Origin: Aralia elata
Taxonomy: Eukaryota > Streptophyta > Magnoliopsida > Apiales > Araliaceae
Assembly (NCBI GenBank): GCA_034770075.1
Contig: JAVJAP010000339.1
Location: 2,002,501-2,066,500 of the forward strand
DNA length: 64,000 nt
Reading direction: 5' to 3'
The position numbers and the translations under genes are program-made. This document shows, piece by piece, positions 48,505 through 60,372 of this stretch (positions are counted from its first letter, which is position 1; every line of letters starts with the position of its first letter). The notes under the pieces were generated by a model that did not search any database, was not told where the DNA came from, and was given only the letters and a program-made list of their open reading frames with translations.

Positions 48505-49664
48505 TTTGCTTGCTCTTAGGAAGAGGATGATTGATCTCATAATCATTTGTGTGGAGACACTAAAGTAAGTATGTAGGTGCTTATTGGAGAATAAGTTCAC
48601 TGAACGTGACTCGCTAAAAGAATACCTAATGGAGTTTTACTTACCTGTCAATAGAAATTCCTCTAGTGATAGTAGTACAAGTGATCCTTGGACTTGAGAT
48701 CATCATATTATCTTGTGTATAATGAGTTATACTTTTTTTTTGATAATGTGGGGTTTCCCAACTACGGTCGGACTAATCCCCCCAGGCCGGACCCAACCGG
48801 TTTGCCTTTCGAACCAGCTTGCGCTGGCGGTCCGTGGCCCCATGAGCATTTCTGCCTACAATTGTTGCAAGTGGGATTCGATTCCAGGACGTCCGAGTCT
48901 ACGGCTCGCCCCGGGGCCTCATTTGAACCACTGCGCCAACTGCTGAGGTTAGTGAGTTATACTTTGCAATGTTCTTTAAGACCTTTAGGATATATCAAAG
49001 GGAATGCTTGGGTATAATAAGTTATACATAGAGATAGGTGAATGATCAATAAAGAATCTACCACATCTAGTAAAAGATGAGAATGTCCTATGTGATTCGA
49101 TAAATGACAACTTAGTAGTCCTTGGCCAAGGCAGAATGAAATTAAAAAAGGAGTTTCTAATTTGTATTATTTAGAGTTGTGCATTTAAGAATCGAAATGC
49201 ATATAATTAAATAAAATAAGACTTGACAGTAATTCTATGTCTTATATTTAATTGAGATATTGTATGGTAGAAGGATTGAATTGTACGGTAACTAGTCACT
49301 GAAAAGTTCATTTGTGATTAATGTTGAAATCTATATTATCTGAAAAGTCGTTGATCGCTAAGGGGGCTTACCCTTATTGTAGAATAAATATTATTTAATT
49401 AAATGAATTATATAGTTTAATTTATTTGTTTAAATAAGATTAGAATTGTTCTAATTGATTTATTCACAACCAGTTTAATATGGAGAACCTAAAGGGTCAC
49501 ACCGCAAAAGAAAAATATTTATTTAAGAAGTAAATGGCATAATCGTAATAATAAGTTAAGTATATTTAATTTAATCTATGGTGATAGAATAAATTAAATA
49601 AATTAATATTTATTATTTAATATTTTAGAAATATTAAATATAAATTAATAGGAGGAGTCTTATT

Positions 49665-49695
<31 letters not shown>

Positions 49696-50280
49696 TTATT
49701 ACTATTATTATTATTTAATTCCTAAAAGAGTTTGAGAATTAATTAATAGAAGTACTCTTATAAATTCCTAATTAGATTAGGAGTTTAATTAATTAAAAGA
49801 GTTTAATTAAAATAACCCTAATCCTAAATAGTTTAGGAGGGTTACTCATATATATAAATAAGAGGAGTCTTATTATAGATTGGGGTTACACACACTTCCA
49901 TAAGATTTGGGAGAGTACTTACACTTTTTATAGAGATAGAAACTAGAGTTTTGTCAACACCTATCTTCTTGAATACATATTATTCTTTGGGGGATCACCT
50001 CTAGAGGCCAAACACTTGGGTGGCTAACGTTGATGAAAGGAAGGAATATAATCAGTAAATTTCATGGAGAACGTGAAAGGATTTGGAGTTAAACTTATAC
50101 CCGAGGAATCACAGTTCTAGAGGGTATAATTCTTATTTTTTATCTCTTTCGCATAATTGATAATTACGCATAAAGTATGATCCTGGTTATGGTTTGTAAA
50201 AATTTTAAATTCTGATTTACCATGTTTCCGCTGTTTATATGCAATATGATTGTATGTTCATGGATATTACAAACCTAACA
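48505..50280 (+). repeat. Copia LTR3, 5'-truncated, carrying a SINE
   Basis: Begins TTTGCTTGCTCTTAGG, which corresponds to about base 290 of LTR1, and ends AACCTAACA followed by the outer ATTTG. It is interrupted by a 217-bp SINE at 48736-48952. An ATT-rich microsatellite lies at 49664-49712. Confidence 0.88.
48736..48952 (-). mobile_element. tRNA-derived SINE
   Basis: Inserted in LTR3 with a 13-bp target duplication TGAGTTATACTTT (48723-48735 and 48953-48965); the uninterrupted LTR2 has the same site once near 47218. On the minus strand it begins with a tRNA-like head: A box GTTGGCGCAGTGG (48940-48928) and B box GGAATCGAATCCC (48885-48873), and it ends in a poly(A) tail (T run on +, through 48741). 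Length and structure fit a complete plant SINE. It has no protein; LINE machinery would move it. Confidence 0.88.
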
Positions 50281-50285
50281 ATTTG
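50281..50285 (+). repeat. Target-site duplication, right (ATTTG)
   Basis: Partner of 34591-34595, immediately after the CA end of LTR3. Confidence 0.85.
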
Positions 50286-50750
50286 ATGCATGAATCCTCC
50301 AAGGGCAGTCTTCATCATTACACCTAGTAGTTATTTTTTTTGTCATTTTAAATGTATTTTATGTCAAACCCCCTTTTGACAAAAAACTCAACTAATGCTT
50401 TCCTAAAACCTGCATGATTTGTGAACTCCATGTCAACCTCAAAGTGTATGTTACTCATACCAGTTTCCTCTATAAATGCTAATGCCCCATCTCCTTCCAA
50501 GTTATCCTCATCATTAGACGACACAAACCTCTTCCTTAATGCCTCATTCCTTTCTCCCTCATCATCACACCCCCAATCTTCTACAAAGACATCTTTTAAT
50601 TTTTATTAACTGGTTTTTTTTTGCCCTTCATCAAATATATCATCATCCCAGGCCCCTCTAGATCCGCATCCATCCAAGAAGGATGATCTAATTCTTCACT
50701 ATCTTCTTTAGATTATTATTTTATTTCTTTTCATCGACTTTTTTGCATTT
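50286..50750 (-). pseudogene. Mutator-type transposase relic, upstream part
   Basis: The minus strand reads, across frameshifts, an acidic leader (EELDHPSWMDADLEGP) then FEVDMEFTNHAGFRKALVEF and a TRCNDEDCPWRIHAS motif, the N-terminal zinc-binding region typical of MuDR-like transposases. The frame runs up to the Copia array; the following region resumes at 34595. Confidence 0.72.
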
Positions 50751-51001
50751 TTTTATCACTCTGATCAACTTTTCCCTTACCTTTATCAATATTTTTCTTT
50801 GTTCTTTCACCTTCATCATCAACTTTATCCTTACCTTTATCAATTTTTTCTTTGTTATTTAAACTTCTTCAACTTTCTCCTTACCTTTAGCATTTTCAGT
50901 TTGCAACCTAGTTGATTTATCAGTTTTTCCTCTATCATTTTTAATTTTAGTTGCCATCTCATTTGTCTTATCATTTTGGTCCCCATCAATAACTTATAGG
51001 G
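50751..51001 (-). repeat. Low-complexity Lys/Glu-coding repeats
   Basis: Pyrimidine-rich on +, with repeated CTTTATCAA/TTCCTTACCTTTA words at ~60-base spacing. On the minus strand it would encode Lys/Glu-rich sequence, possibly the linker upstream of the Mutator relic. Confidence 0.4.
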
Positions 51002-52366
51002 TGCTAGCCTAACGTATGACTAACCAAAAGGGAGGGTGAATTGGTTGTCTCAAAACCTTTTCAAGTTTTTCAATTATTTGCAACGGATTAATTAAAACAC
51101 TCCCACTCTTAACTGTTTGACTCAATTCTAGATTTGTGACTCACTCTCAATATGAATATGACTCTGTTTACTGATGAACTTAACTGACTCATAGTGAGTT
51201 CAATATATAAACAGAATACAAAGCAAAGTAAAAACTACACAAACAATCACATAGTGACACAGAATATTTTTACTTGGTTCATCCACGGGATACTAGTCCA
51301 ATGCATTGTTGTATAACTTACAACTTCTACTATTTTCTTGGCTTATCGGGCAACTCTAGCATCTCTTATACTATTATGCACATGGGTGCATAATCCATCT
51401 GTTTTCATAGGTTCACATATAAACCCATTCCATACTCCTATTTTCAGAGTTCACAAAAAGCCACACCTATCTAAAAGAAAGATAGTGTTATTTAAGAAAA
51501 ATAAGTTATTTAAGGATGCATAACCAACCATATAACCTATGATCTCTAAAAGATCTGATATCACAATGTAAGCACGTTATCTAGATGATCAACCTTACAT
51601 CCAATATAACATTATTAGTACAAAAGGTAATGAACTAATGTAGGGTGTATTTGGATCTGTTTGACTCTCATATGCACTTGAAGCTCTTCTTTTCTTTTAC
51701 ACTCATATACTTCATTCTAATGAATAGGAGTCCATTTATACTTTTTTAATTCAGCAGATGACCATTTAAGAGTAGAGAGACTTGATTGGCGGGAATTTGA
51801 ATTTTCCTCAACGGTTTGATCTTTTCCAATCTTGATCGAATGGATGTGTTTGTATTTGATTTGTATTTTGAATTTCAAATATAAATTTGATCTGTGTTAG
51901 AGATACTGTAGAGTCTTCTTTCGCGCATAATGAATAGTCCAGTTTGTCAAGGATCATAGAAAACCCAAAAGTTTTCTTTTTAGTGAAATTTTCAAGCGTC
52001 TGACTTTGATATTGACAGATTTGTCTTTTAGTGTCTATCTTGTTCAATTGTTTGAATCTTTGCTTTTCTTGGTCAAAACAAAACTTCTTGTGTACTCTTC
52101 ATTAGCCAAATGTATGTTTTATCAAACATCATTGATAATACCATTAAAATAGGCGTTTGGCATACTAAATGATATTGCCTCTATTTTTGACCATATACAT
52201 GATTCTCAATCATTCATTAACTCTACTTTTAAGAACATGACTCTATTAAGTTTTGTTTTTAACATATCATGACTTAATTAAGTAGTCTTTTTCTGCAAAC
52301 TTGAATAAACTTATTAATCACACTTAATCCATTTTGTTAATCATCAAAATCTAGGTGAGTACAACA
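51002..52366 (-). mobile_element. 3' LTR of SIRE/Maximus-type Copia
   Basis: On the minus strand it starts TGTTGTACTCACCTAGATTT right after the polypurine tract AAAAAGGGGGAAAC (52380-52367) and ends near GTTAGGCTAGCA. TG...CA ends, about 1365 bp. The CACCCTCCC motif near its end is common in these LTRs. Confidence 0.75.
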
Positions 52367-55300
52367 GTTTCCCCCTTTTTGATGATGAGAAACCATTGTA
52401 AAGTTTAATCAAGTAATCAACAGTTAAAACATTTCACAATAACCATAAAGAAATTTACGTTATAAATAACCATAAAACAGATATCCATCCATAAACATCC
52501 CAAATAAACTTCCTAAGTTAATTCCCTTCAAAAACGTCCCTAGGGCCTCTAAAATAAATATTATCTTAAACATATAAAATTAAAATAGTCTTGAATAATG
52601 CAAACTTAAATTAAAATACATGTGGGTGAGTGAGTAAGTGTGTGAGTCAAAATCTCTCTGGGTATCCTTCTTCTTAGTGTAGAAGTCCTTTGCACTGATG
52701 GTGAACACCTTTTCTCCATTTGATTCTGCACTTTCCTTAGTAGTTTATGGCCCATCATCTTCAGTTGGCTTTGTTTTGACCATCACGGGAACTAACTCAG
52801 TCATTTTAGCAATTTGTCCAATTTTTAGCATCATTTTCTAAACTCTTTCTACTATTTGCTTTGTGTTAACCATAGTTATACCTCCCTTGGTGATTAAGTC
52901 AATCTGCCTCTAAACTATATTTTCCATTTACTTACTTGCAATTTGTACCTTTAACTATTTTTGCAACAATTCAGCCATCTCATTTCTAATCTTTCCTTTG
53001 TCCTCCCCCTCAACCTTAGCATCCTCCTTTTTCTTTGTATTCTTCACCCATTTTGTACTCTTCTTCCCCTTTTTGTCATCAGCAAAAAAGAGTGTGTTGA
53101 GAGGAACTAGTGGGCGCCATTAAGTTCTTCAACTAAATCGCATCAAACTCTAGTTGTGCAATGCATGATAGTGCATGATCAAACAGTTATCTTGGCACAA
53201 AGGGTTGAGAAGAGGTACCAGCCATGTCCCTTGTGGTAGTAACAACCACTTATTCTACATTTAGGATTGGTGGGTTGGCTAGGAGTTGGGCTTCAGATCT
53301 CTATGAGTTAGAGGAATAAAATTCTAACTCAGAGATAGGTGGAAGGGTTGATAAAATTTTTAAGTTCAGGACTAGGGTAGGAAATGTTACAATAAGCATA
53401 CGATTTTCTTCTGGGATATGCTCGGGTGGTGTTTATTCAAGTGTTGGTGTCATAATGTTAGGATCAAAGATTTGTTCTGGTGGTGGTAAAGGACTTAAAA
53501 GTGTGGGTTGGTCTTTCTCAGGTTGTGTTTATTTGGGTAATTATGTGGGTGTTACTGATGAAGATGTGGAGTGTGTTGAACTTAGTGGATTTGTGGGTGA
53601 TTTTGGTAACAACAGTTGTGATTAAGACATCAAATATTTCGGTATTAACAGAGGTAATTTCAATATTTAATGGTTCAATAAAATCAAGGGTTGTAGATGA
53701 AATGGTACCTGGTGTGCCAAAGAGTGTTTCAATTACCACATCCCTTGCAGTTTTCTGTTCAAGTTTAATTAGTGCCTCAGTAGCCATAGTTGCACCGGGG
53801 GTGATAAGCTCTTCAGTCACATGACTCTCAGGTAGTCTGACTTTCAGTTTCTGCTTCATAGTTCCCTTCTTTACATTCAACTTTTGAACACTGGCTTTTG
53901 ATTGTGGAGTCTAATCTTTTACAATCACAATAACTCCATCCATTCTTTTCCTCTTACCTTGTGTCTACCTTTACTTGATTGCTCCTCCCATAACCTTTTC
54001 TTGTACACTTGTCCTTTACCTCCTTCTCAATGGTTGTACAAGAATCTTCACTGAGATTTCATCAAGGCTTTTTTTCAGATGACTCTAGTGTAGCCATCTT
54101 CCCTTTTCCTTTCTCTTTAGGCTTTGTAGCAGTTTTCCCTTCATCCTTACCACCATCATCCTCATCCTCAATTTTTGATCATTCTTCAGAATCACCATTT
54201 TTGTCCTCTGATTCACTAGATGCCTCATCAACTTCTTCACCTTCTCCAGATTCTTCTTCTTTTGGACCTTCTTTAGAACCATCTTTTGATTGTGTTTCCT
54301 CACTGTCTTCTTTCTTTTCTTTCTCAGATTCTTTCTCAAGTTCCTTTTCTTCTTTGTCATTTTTCTCATAACTGGATTATTCATCACTTTGTTCTTCATT
54401 ACCAAACTTTGTTTCATCTTCTTCACTTCTAGACTCAGAACCACTATCTTCATTACCACTTTCTGATTCTCTTTTAGATTCTTCTTTGTTTTCTTCTTGC
54501 ACTGACTCAATCTTCTTTAGTTGTTCAGATGTTCCTTCTAGCTTGCCAGAGTCACTCACAGTCTTAACAATTTTCTCAACCACAGTAGACACATACTCTT
54601 CATCCTTCTTACTACTAGAGTCACTACACTTCTTCACACTTTTATCAGAATCACCAAATTTCTTTCCAACTTTGTCAGAATCATCAGACTTCTCACTTTT
54701 TTTTTTGGAGTTTCCTTCCTTTGAATAATTTTTTTAGAAGTTTTCTCCTTCACATCCTTCTTTGTAACAACCCTTTTTTCACCTTTTGTTCCTTAGCAGG
54801 ACTCTACTTTACTACGGTTTTCTTCTCAACAACTCTGCCCCTTTTGTTTCCAACCACATGGGATTTCTTCTTAACAATTTTCTCGATTTTCTTCTTAGAG
54901 TCAGCAGTCATTTTGGATTCACTTCGTCCAAAGTACTTCTTATTAAATATACTAGCACTACTAACATTTGACCACATCAAATTTTTACCATCCATTTTCA
55001 ATTTCAACTTCTTAAAATGGACAAAAGCACTCTATAATAAGATATAATCTCTTCGTCCTTAATTACTTGAAACAAAAACTCAAACATCAACTGCGCAAAG
55101 TCGATTTCAGTACCTTTTTCTAGACAATAGACGACATCCACTTCCCTGACTTGCAGTTTGTCGTGTGACTTTGATCTGGGGAAGAACATCCTTGAATAGA
55201 AATTAAGCATGTGTTGAGTTCTGATAGATTGATTTCGTTTTTTGTATGGTGCTCTCATCATGGTCTTGGCATCGACATAGTATTCTTTCATATATGTGAC

Positions 55301-55600
55301 TCCTTTGTTCCACACCTTGAAAGTATCTGTAAAAGATTCCGGTGTAATCTTCACGGTCGTTCTTGAGACCTTTGATTTGATGATGTTTTTCTCTGAATCT
55401 ACCACAGTGTTGTTGTAGAATTCCCGGATCATCTTCAAACTGTACTTATCTTCTTTCAAGTACATTATCTTCTAGAATTTTGTGTGAACAGATCTATAAC
55501 TTCCTTGAATCCTGCTTCTTCAAACTCTTCCTAATTGACGGTACATCCCTCAACTATTACATGTTTCTCGACAGGTTTCACAATTTTTAAATATAAAATA
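52367..55600 (-). pseudogene. Third ORF (env-like region) of SIRE-type Copia
   Basis: Lies between pol and the 3' LTR, where SIRE/Maximus elements carry an extra ORF often called env-like. Minus-strand fragments: 55465-55004 (153 residues, with NFYSRMFFPRSKSHD and EIDFAQLMFEFL), a Lys-rich basic stretch (55007-54804), a Ser/Glu-rich acidic stretch (54637-54377, overlapping Lys-rich frame 54510-54085), and 53880-53518. Stops and shifts separate them. Strongly alternating charge suggests disordered or coiled-coil structure. I see no clear membrane segment, so a real envelope role is not supported. Identity rests on position and on the first fragment. Confidence 0.6.
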
Positions 55601-56003
55601 AGGTTGCTTATAGAGATTCGTGTAAGGGTTTGGGTGTGTATATGTATGTAGTGAGTTAGAGAGAGAGAGAATATGTTTATGCAAATGAACGATTAAAGGA
55701 AATAATGAAAATGATTTAAGTGTTCATAGTTATATGTGCAAATGTATGTATTTGTACATGTATATCAGTATATATAAACGTATAAAAGCATTTGAAATTT
55801 GAACATTTATTGGGAGTTGAGTGGTTAAAACAAGTTATCGATAAAATAAATCTGTAGAAAATAGTATCCAAGGTCTGGGGTTATCTGACACGTGCATAGT
55901 GTTTAGTCACATCAGTGTATGGTCGTGACTCTCTATACCTTTGACTTAGTTTTCTTCTGACTTTCTTCATAGAGTCATATTAAGTCTGCTTTACGTTTTG
56001 ATT

Positions 56004-56147
56004 GAATTTTAGTTCTATGATTTTCTTGTCTTTCAGTTCTACAATTTGATTGATTTTCAGCTCTACGATTTGATTTACTTTCAACTCTACGATTTTCTTG
56101 TCTTTCAACTCTACGATCTGATTTACTTTCAGCTCTATGATTTGATT
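56004..56147 (-). repeat. 24-bp tandem repeat, six copies, frame-preserving
   Basis: Six head-to-tail 24-base units. On the minus strand they read an 8-residue repeat (N/K)(Q/K)I(I/V)ELK(V/D), all in one open frame. They lie between the SIRE-type RNase H and the third ORF. The hydrophobic and charged pattern would suit a helix or coiled coil. Confidence 0.85.
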
Positions 56148-56429
56148 GACTCCCCCTGAATCTGTGGTTCCATCTTCGATAGCTCTCCCTGCACTTATTA
56201 GTTCTAATGCCTCTATATGTATTTATGCATCAAACACCTATTTTAGAATAGGTGGGTGTCTTTCTCAACTTTTTAGGGGATTGAAAGTTACCTTTTATTT
56301 ATGACTTTGTCAACCTATTAAGCACACTAATGAGTACTTAACATAGCTAACTAGGTCAGTATGAAATGCATGTATACAAGCTATCATAATCTAATACGAT
56401 GATTATGTAAATGGGTCAATAAGTCTTTA

Positions 56430-59116
56430 TTCACCTCTGATAATTGAAAAACGTGCTTCATCAGGTAGCTTTGTTAGAATATCAGCTAGCTTATAATCTG
56501 TAGATACAAAATCCAAAGTGATGTTGTTTCTCAACATCATCTCGAATGAAATGATGTCTAATGTCTATATGCTTCATGCGAGAGTGTTGGACTGGATTTT
56601 TAAATATGTAAATGGTACTAGAGTTGTCACACTAGATGGAAATGTGATTAAATGATAAACCATTATCTTCCAATTGTTGCTTCATCTAAAGCAATTAAGC
56701 GCAACAACTTACAACAGCGACATACTTTATCTCAGTTGTAGACAATGCCACAGAGGTTTGTTTCTTACTATACCAAGATATAAGCATGGTGCCTAAAAAT
56801 TGACATGTATTACTAGTACTCTTTATGTCGACTCTATAACCTCTAAAGCCAATATTAGAGTAACCTAGCAGGTTAAATGATGACTCTCTGGAATACCAGA
56901 CTCCTAACTTTGATGTTCCTGTCAAATACCTAAAGATCTTTTTAAGTGCAGCTACATATAACTCTTTAGGACATGATTAGAGTTTAGCACATAGACACAT
57001 AGCAAACATGATATCTGGTCTACTCGCAGTCAAGTAGAGTAAACTTCCTATCATACTGCGATAAAATTTGATATCAGTTATTTTACCTACCTCATCTTTG
57101 GTAAGTGTACTTGTTGACATAGGAATTCTAATAGGCTTCATCTGTTATAACCAAACTTCTTCAACATTTCTTTCACATATTTTGATTGACATGTAAATAT
57201 GCATTTGTTTGTTTGCTTGATTTGAAGGCCTAAGAAGTAATTCAGATCGCCCATCATAGACATTTTCGAACTAATCCTGCATTAACTTAGCAAAATCCTT
57301 GTATATTTGATCGTTAGTAGTACCAAACACAATATCATCTACATAAATTTGTATAACTAAAATGTTATACTTTTTATGCTTTATGAATAGTGTGGTGTCA
57401 ATTGTGCCTCTTGAAAAACCTTTGCTTAGTAAGAACTAAGTCAGGGTATCATATCATGTTCTAGGTGCATGTTTCAACCCATATAGTGCTTTAGACAATT
57501 TGAAAACATGATTAGGATTTTTAGGACAATCAAAACCAGCTGGTTGTTCTACATAAACCTTATTAGTTAAAATCCCATTTAGAAAATCACTTTTAACATC
57601 AATTTGATATAATTTGAAGTTCATTGAGTAAGCAAAAACAAAGAACATTCTAATTGCTTCTAATTTAGCTACAGGTGCAAATGATTCATCAAAATCAATG
57701 CCTACCTCTTGGCAATATCTTTTAGCAATAAGTCTTGCTTTTTTTCTAACCACATTATCTTCCTTATCAAGTTTGTTTTTGTATACCCATTTAGTACCTA
57801 TTACTATCTGCTCTTTTGGTCTGGGAACATGATGTTATATCATGCTTCTTTCAAACTGATTCAGCTCTTCTTGTATAGCAATGATCCAATTTTTATCTGA
57901 TTCAACTTCATCCAGTGACTTGGGATATGAATGCTAAGTTGTCGACCAAGTTGATTGTTCCTCTTGTCATTAAAGGTGCTGTTAAGTCACCTATGATTTG
58001 TTCTATTGGATGATCTCTTAAAATTCTTGGCTCTCTTGGTTGATTTTGTGGATTCTCCATGACTTCAACAACTGAGTCATTAGATTTCTCATTTTCTGCC
58101 TCTATAGGCCGAGTCACTCTATTCTGAGCTATATCTTCCGACTCTTCTTCGTTTTCTTTTATTTTTGCTTCTTGGATATTTTCTTTCTTTCCTGTGTCAA
58201 TAGCAACAAATACCTCTCCCAGCACTTTGGGGTTTAATTCATTACATTTCACATGCACAGTTTCTTAAACTTTCAATATGAACTTATTATATACTCTATA
58301 GGCTTTACTATGAAGAGAATAACCTACGAATATACCTTCGTCTGACTTAGAGTCAAATTTACCCAATTTTTCTTTTTTGTTGTTCAATATATAACACTTA
58401 CTTCTAAATATACATGAAAGTAACTTACATTGGGTATCCTGCCTTTCCAAAGTTCATATAGAGTGTTGTTCAATATTTTTCTTATGGAAGTTCTATTGAT
58501 CATATAGCATGTTGTGTTGACTACCTCTACCTAAAAGTGTTTTGGCAACTTATATTCAGCAAGTATGGTCCTTCCATCCTCTATTAAACTTCTATTCTTT
58601 CTTTCTATAATATTATTTAGTTGTGGTATTCTAGGGGCTTAGAAGTTATGTGTTATGTCAATGTCATCACAATAAGCTCCCAATTCACCTTCTTCAAATT
58701 CTCCTCCATGATCACTTTGAATGGCTTTAATTGACTCACCTTTTTCGTTTTGAACCTGTCTACAAAACTTGATGAATACATAAGTAGTATTGTTTTTGTA
58801 TTTAGGAATGAATGTCCATGTAAATCTTGAATAATCATTCACAATAACTAAGGTATAACTTCTTCCTCCAATGCTAGCAGTACGTATTGGACCAAAGGTG
58901 CAATAGTTCAAGTGGCCTAGAGGTGGAAATAATATTTTTAGACTTAAAAGAACTTCTGACTTAGTTTTCAAATGCACATGCTCCACAAACTTGATCACAC
59001 TTGTAGGACAATTTAGGAAGACCATGAACTAGTTCATGCCTTTGTAATTTTAAAATGGTGTCTATGCAAGTGTGTCCATATTTTATATGCCACAACCAAC
59101 TATTATCCTTAGAATT
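56430..59116 (-). pseudogene. SIRE/Maximus-type Copia pol relic
   Basis: Minus strand, in order: GAG-pre-integrase (WLWHIKYGH, 59100 downwards), integrase (RTASIGGRSYTLVIVNDYS; HGGEFEE) at 59025-58639, integrase C-terminus 58450-58265, acidic linker 58258-57908, RT (57753-57454, ALYGLKHAPRT; then IYVDDIVFGTTN near 57345-57310) and RNase H (56925-56695, ALSTTEIKYVAV). The VDDIVFG motif is typical of the SIRE lineage. Many stops and shifts; gag and protease are missing because LTR-like sequence replaces them at 59117. Confidence 0.88.
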
Positions 59117-60372
59117 TGTGACGCCCCCAAATTCTCTACACTTTTCTGTAGCAGATCTGGTGCTCACGTGAAACTATACAACTATAAATATTCAATAAAA
59201 TATGACTTCTACCTATCCAAGGTTCACAGTATCCCATAACAGATGATAATTCTTGCCAGAACGTAATCTGTGTTTGGATACCCTCACTTGGATATATAGA
59301 TTCATATCTAATGAATACTTCTTTCATATCGATATTCCCTATCTATCTGACATTCACAATATTAATGATATAGAACTGAAGGGCGCATTCCGGTAAAGAT
59401 AGCACCTTACTGGCGCTCATTAAGTGTAACCTCAGAGCTTATAGGACTTTCAATATCATTTGAAATACCCTCATTCGGATGTATAGTTCGTATAGATACT
59501 GTATTTAACTTAGTACAACTATGCTAACCAAAGTAAAGATCAGAGTATAACGCATTCGATGTAATAAAGGATGATAATATATTACATATCATTAAGTTCG
59601 GTTACATCGTTCTCAGTACTAAGTTATTACAACAAAGCCTTATAAAAGACTTGAATTATTCAAAAACAGTAATTAAAACTAATAAACATGTCCTTTTCCT
59701 TTGTCTGTCCTAGAAGTGCCGGGATTATCATTTAAAACTGCAAAGAAGATATACGCAAGAATGAGCTACAAATGCTCAGCAAGTTCATTTGAAAAATGTA
59801 AACACAATGTGTTTGATTTGAAAGATGTCAATGATGTATAACTGAGGGTTCTGTATATGAACCATATATTTCAATTAGTTCTATCAGTCTTCAATGACTT
59901 AGAACCGCTTGATTTCGGATATCTGGTAGGGGATCAGCCTAACCAATATCCTAGGAGTATGCATATTATCCTACAATTTATGTCGATATATAATCAACGG
60001 TCACCACCTTATCTTAAGGTTTTCCAGCACCTTACATCAAGGTGTTCCATTTGTCAGTATAAGATGTCGTACCAAAACAATTTGGTTTGACACAACAATT
60101 TACGCTCGAATAAACAATATATGAATAATGATTCATTTCTTAAGTTATGCTGAATAAGAAGCAATAACTTCACAATAATTGATAGCAAGATGTATAATAC
60201 TTGCATAAATATAAGTTGAGTAAGGTTAGAACACTTGCCTTAGCGTAGTACGTTAAGTTTACGCTGTTTATCAACGTTGGGTAGTCTATTTATGTCTATT
60301 CATATCAATAATAAATATTAGAATCTATAATAATACTTATCTAATTAAACTAGATAAGTTTCACGAAGGTTC
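59117..60372 (+). mobile_element. LTR-like sequence inserted in SIRE pol
   Basis: Starts abruptly inside the SIRE frame with TGTGACGCCCCCAAATTC, a typical LTR opening, and has no coding sequence. It is interrupted by a solo Copia LTR after GGTTC (60368-60372) and continues at 62199-62236. The far end is not visible because a CACTA element begins at 62237. Probably a Gypsy LTR (inference). Confidence 0.5.

Larger units (their letters stand above)
34596..50280 (+). mobile_element. Compound Copia array (15.7 kb)
   Basis: Outer ends are TG...CA LTRs flanked by ATTTG. Order: full LTR1 (34596-36329), interior 1 cut within the RT start (to 40550), LTR fragment (40551-41146), complete-length interior 2 (41147-46718), full LTR2 (46719-48504), and LTR3 lacking its first ~290 bases (48505-50280). 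All parts belong to one Copia family. The shared outer duplication shows the whole sits at one insertion site, and the extra units arose before or after insertion by recombination. Confidence 0.88.

Noticed and set aside
48871..48945. tRNA gene on the minus strand
   Set aside because: A and B boxes are present, but there is no full cloverleaf. Target duplications and a poly(A) tail show a SINE.
48688..49017. Open frames of 109 and 77 residues
   Set aside because: They run across the antisense of the SINE and LTR borders. No domain.
53480..53824. 114-residue hydrophobic + frame
   Set aside because: Antisense of the minus-strand fragment 53880-53518, which fits the element's orientation better.
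54009..54371. Ser/Phe-rich 120-residue + frame
   Set aside because: Antisense of the Glu/Lys-rich SIRE third ORF. Such mirror frames are expected.
59857..60090. 77-residue + frame
   Set aside because: In LTR-like noncoding sequence with no match to any domain I know.
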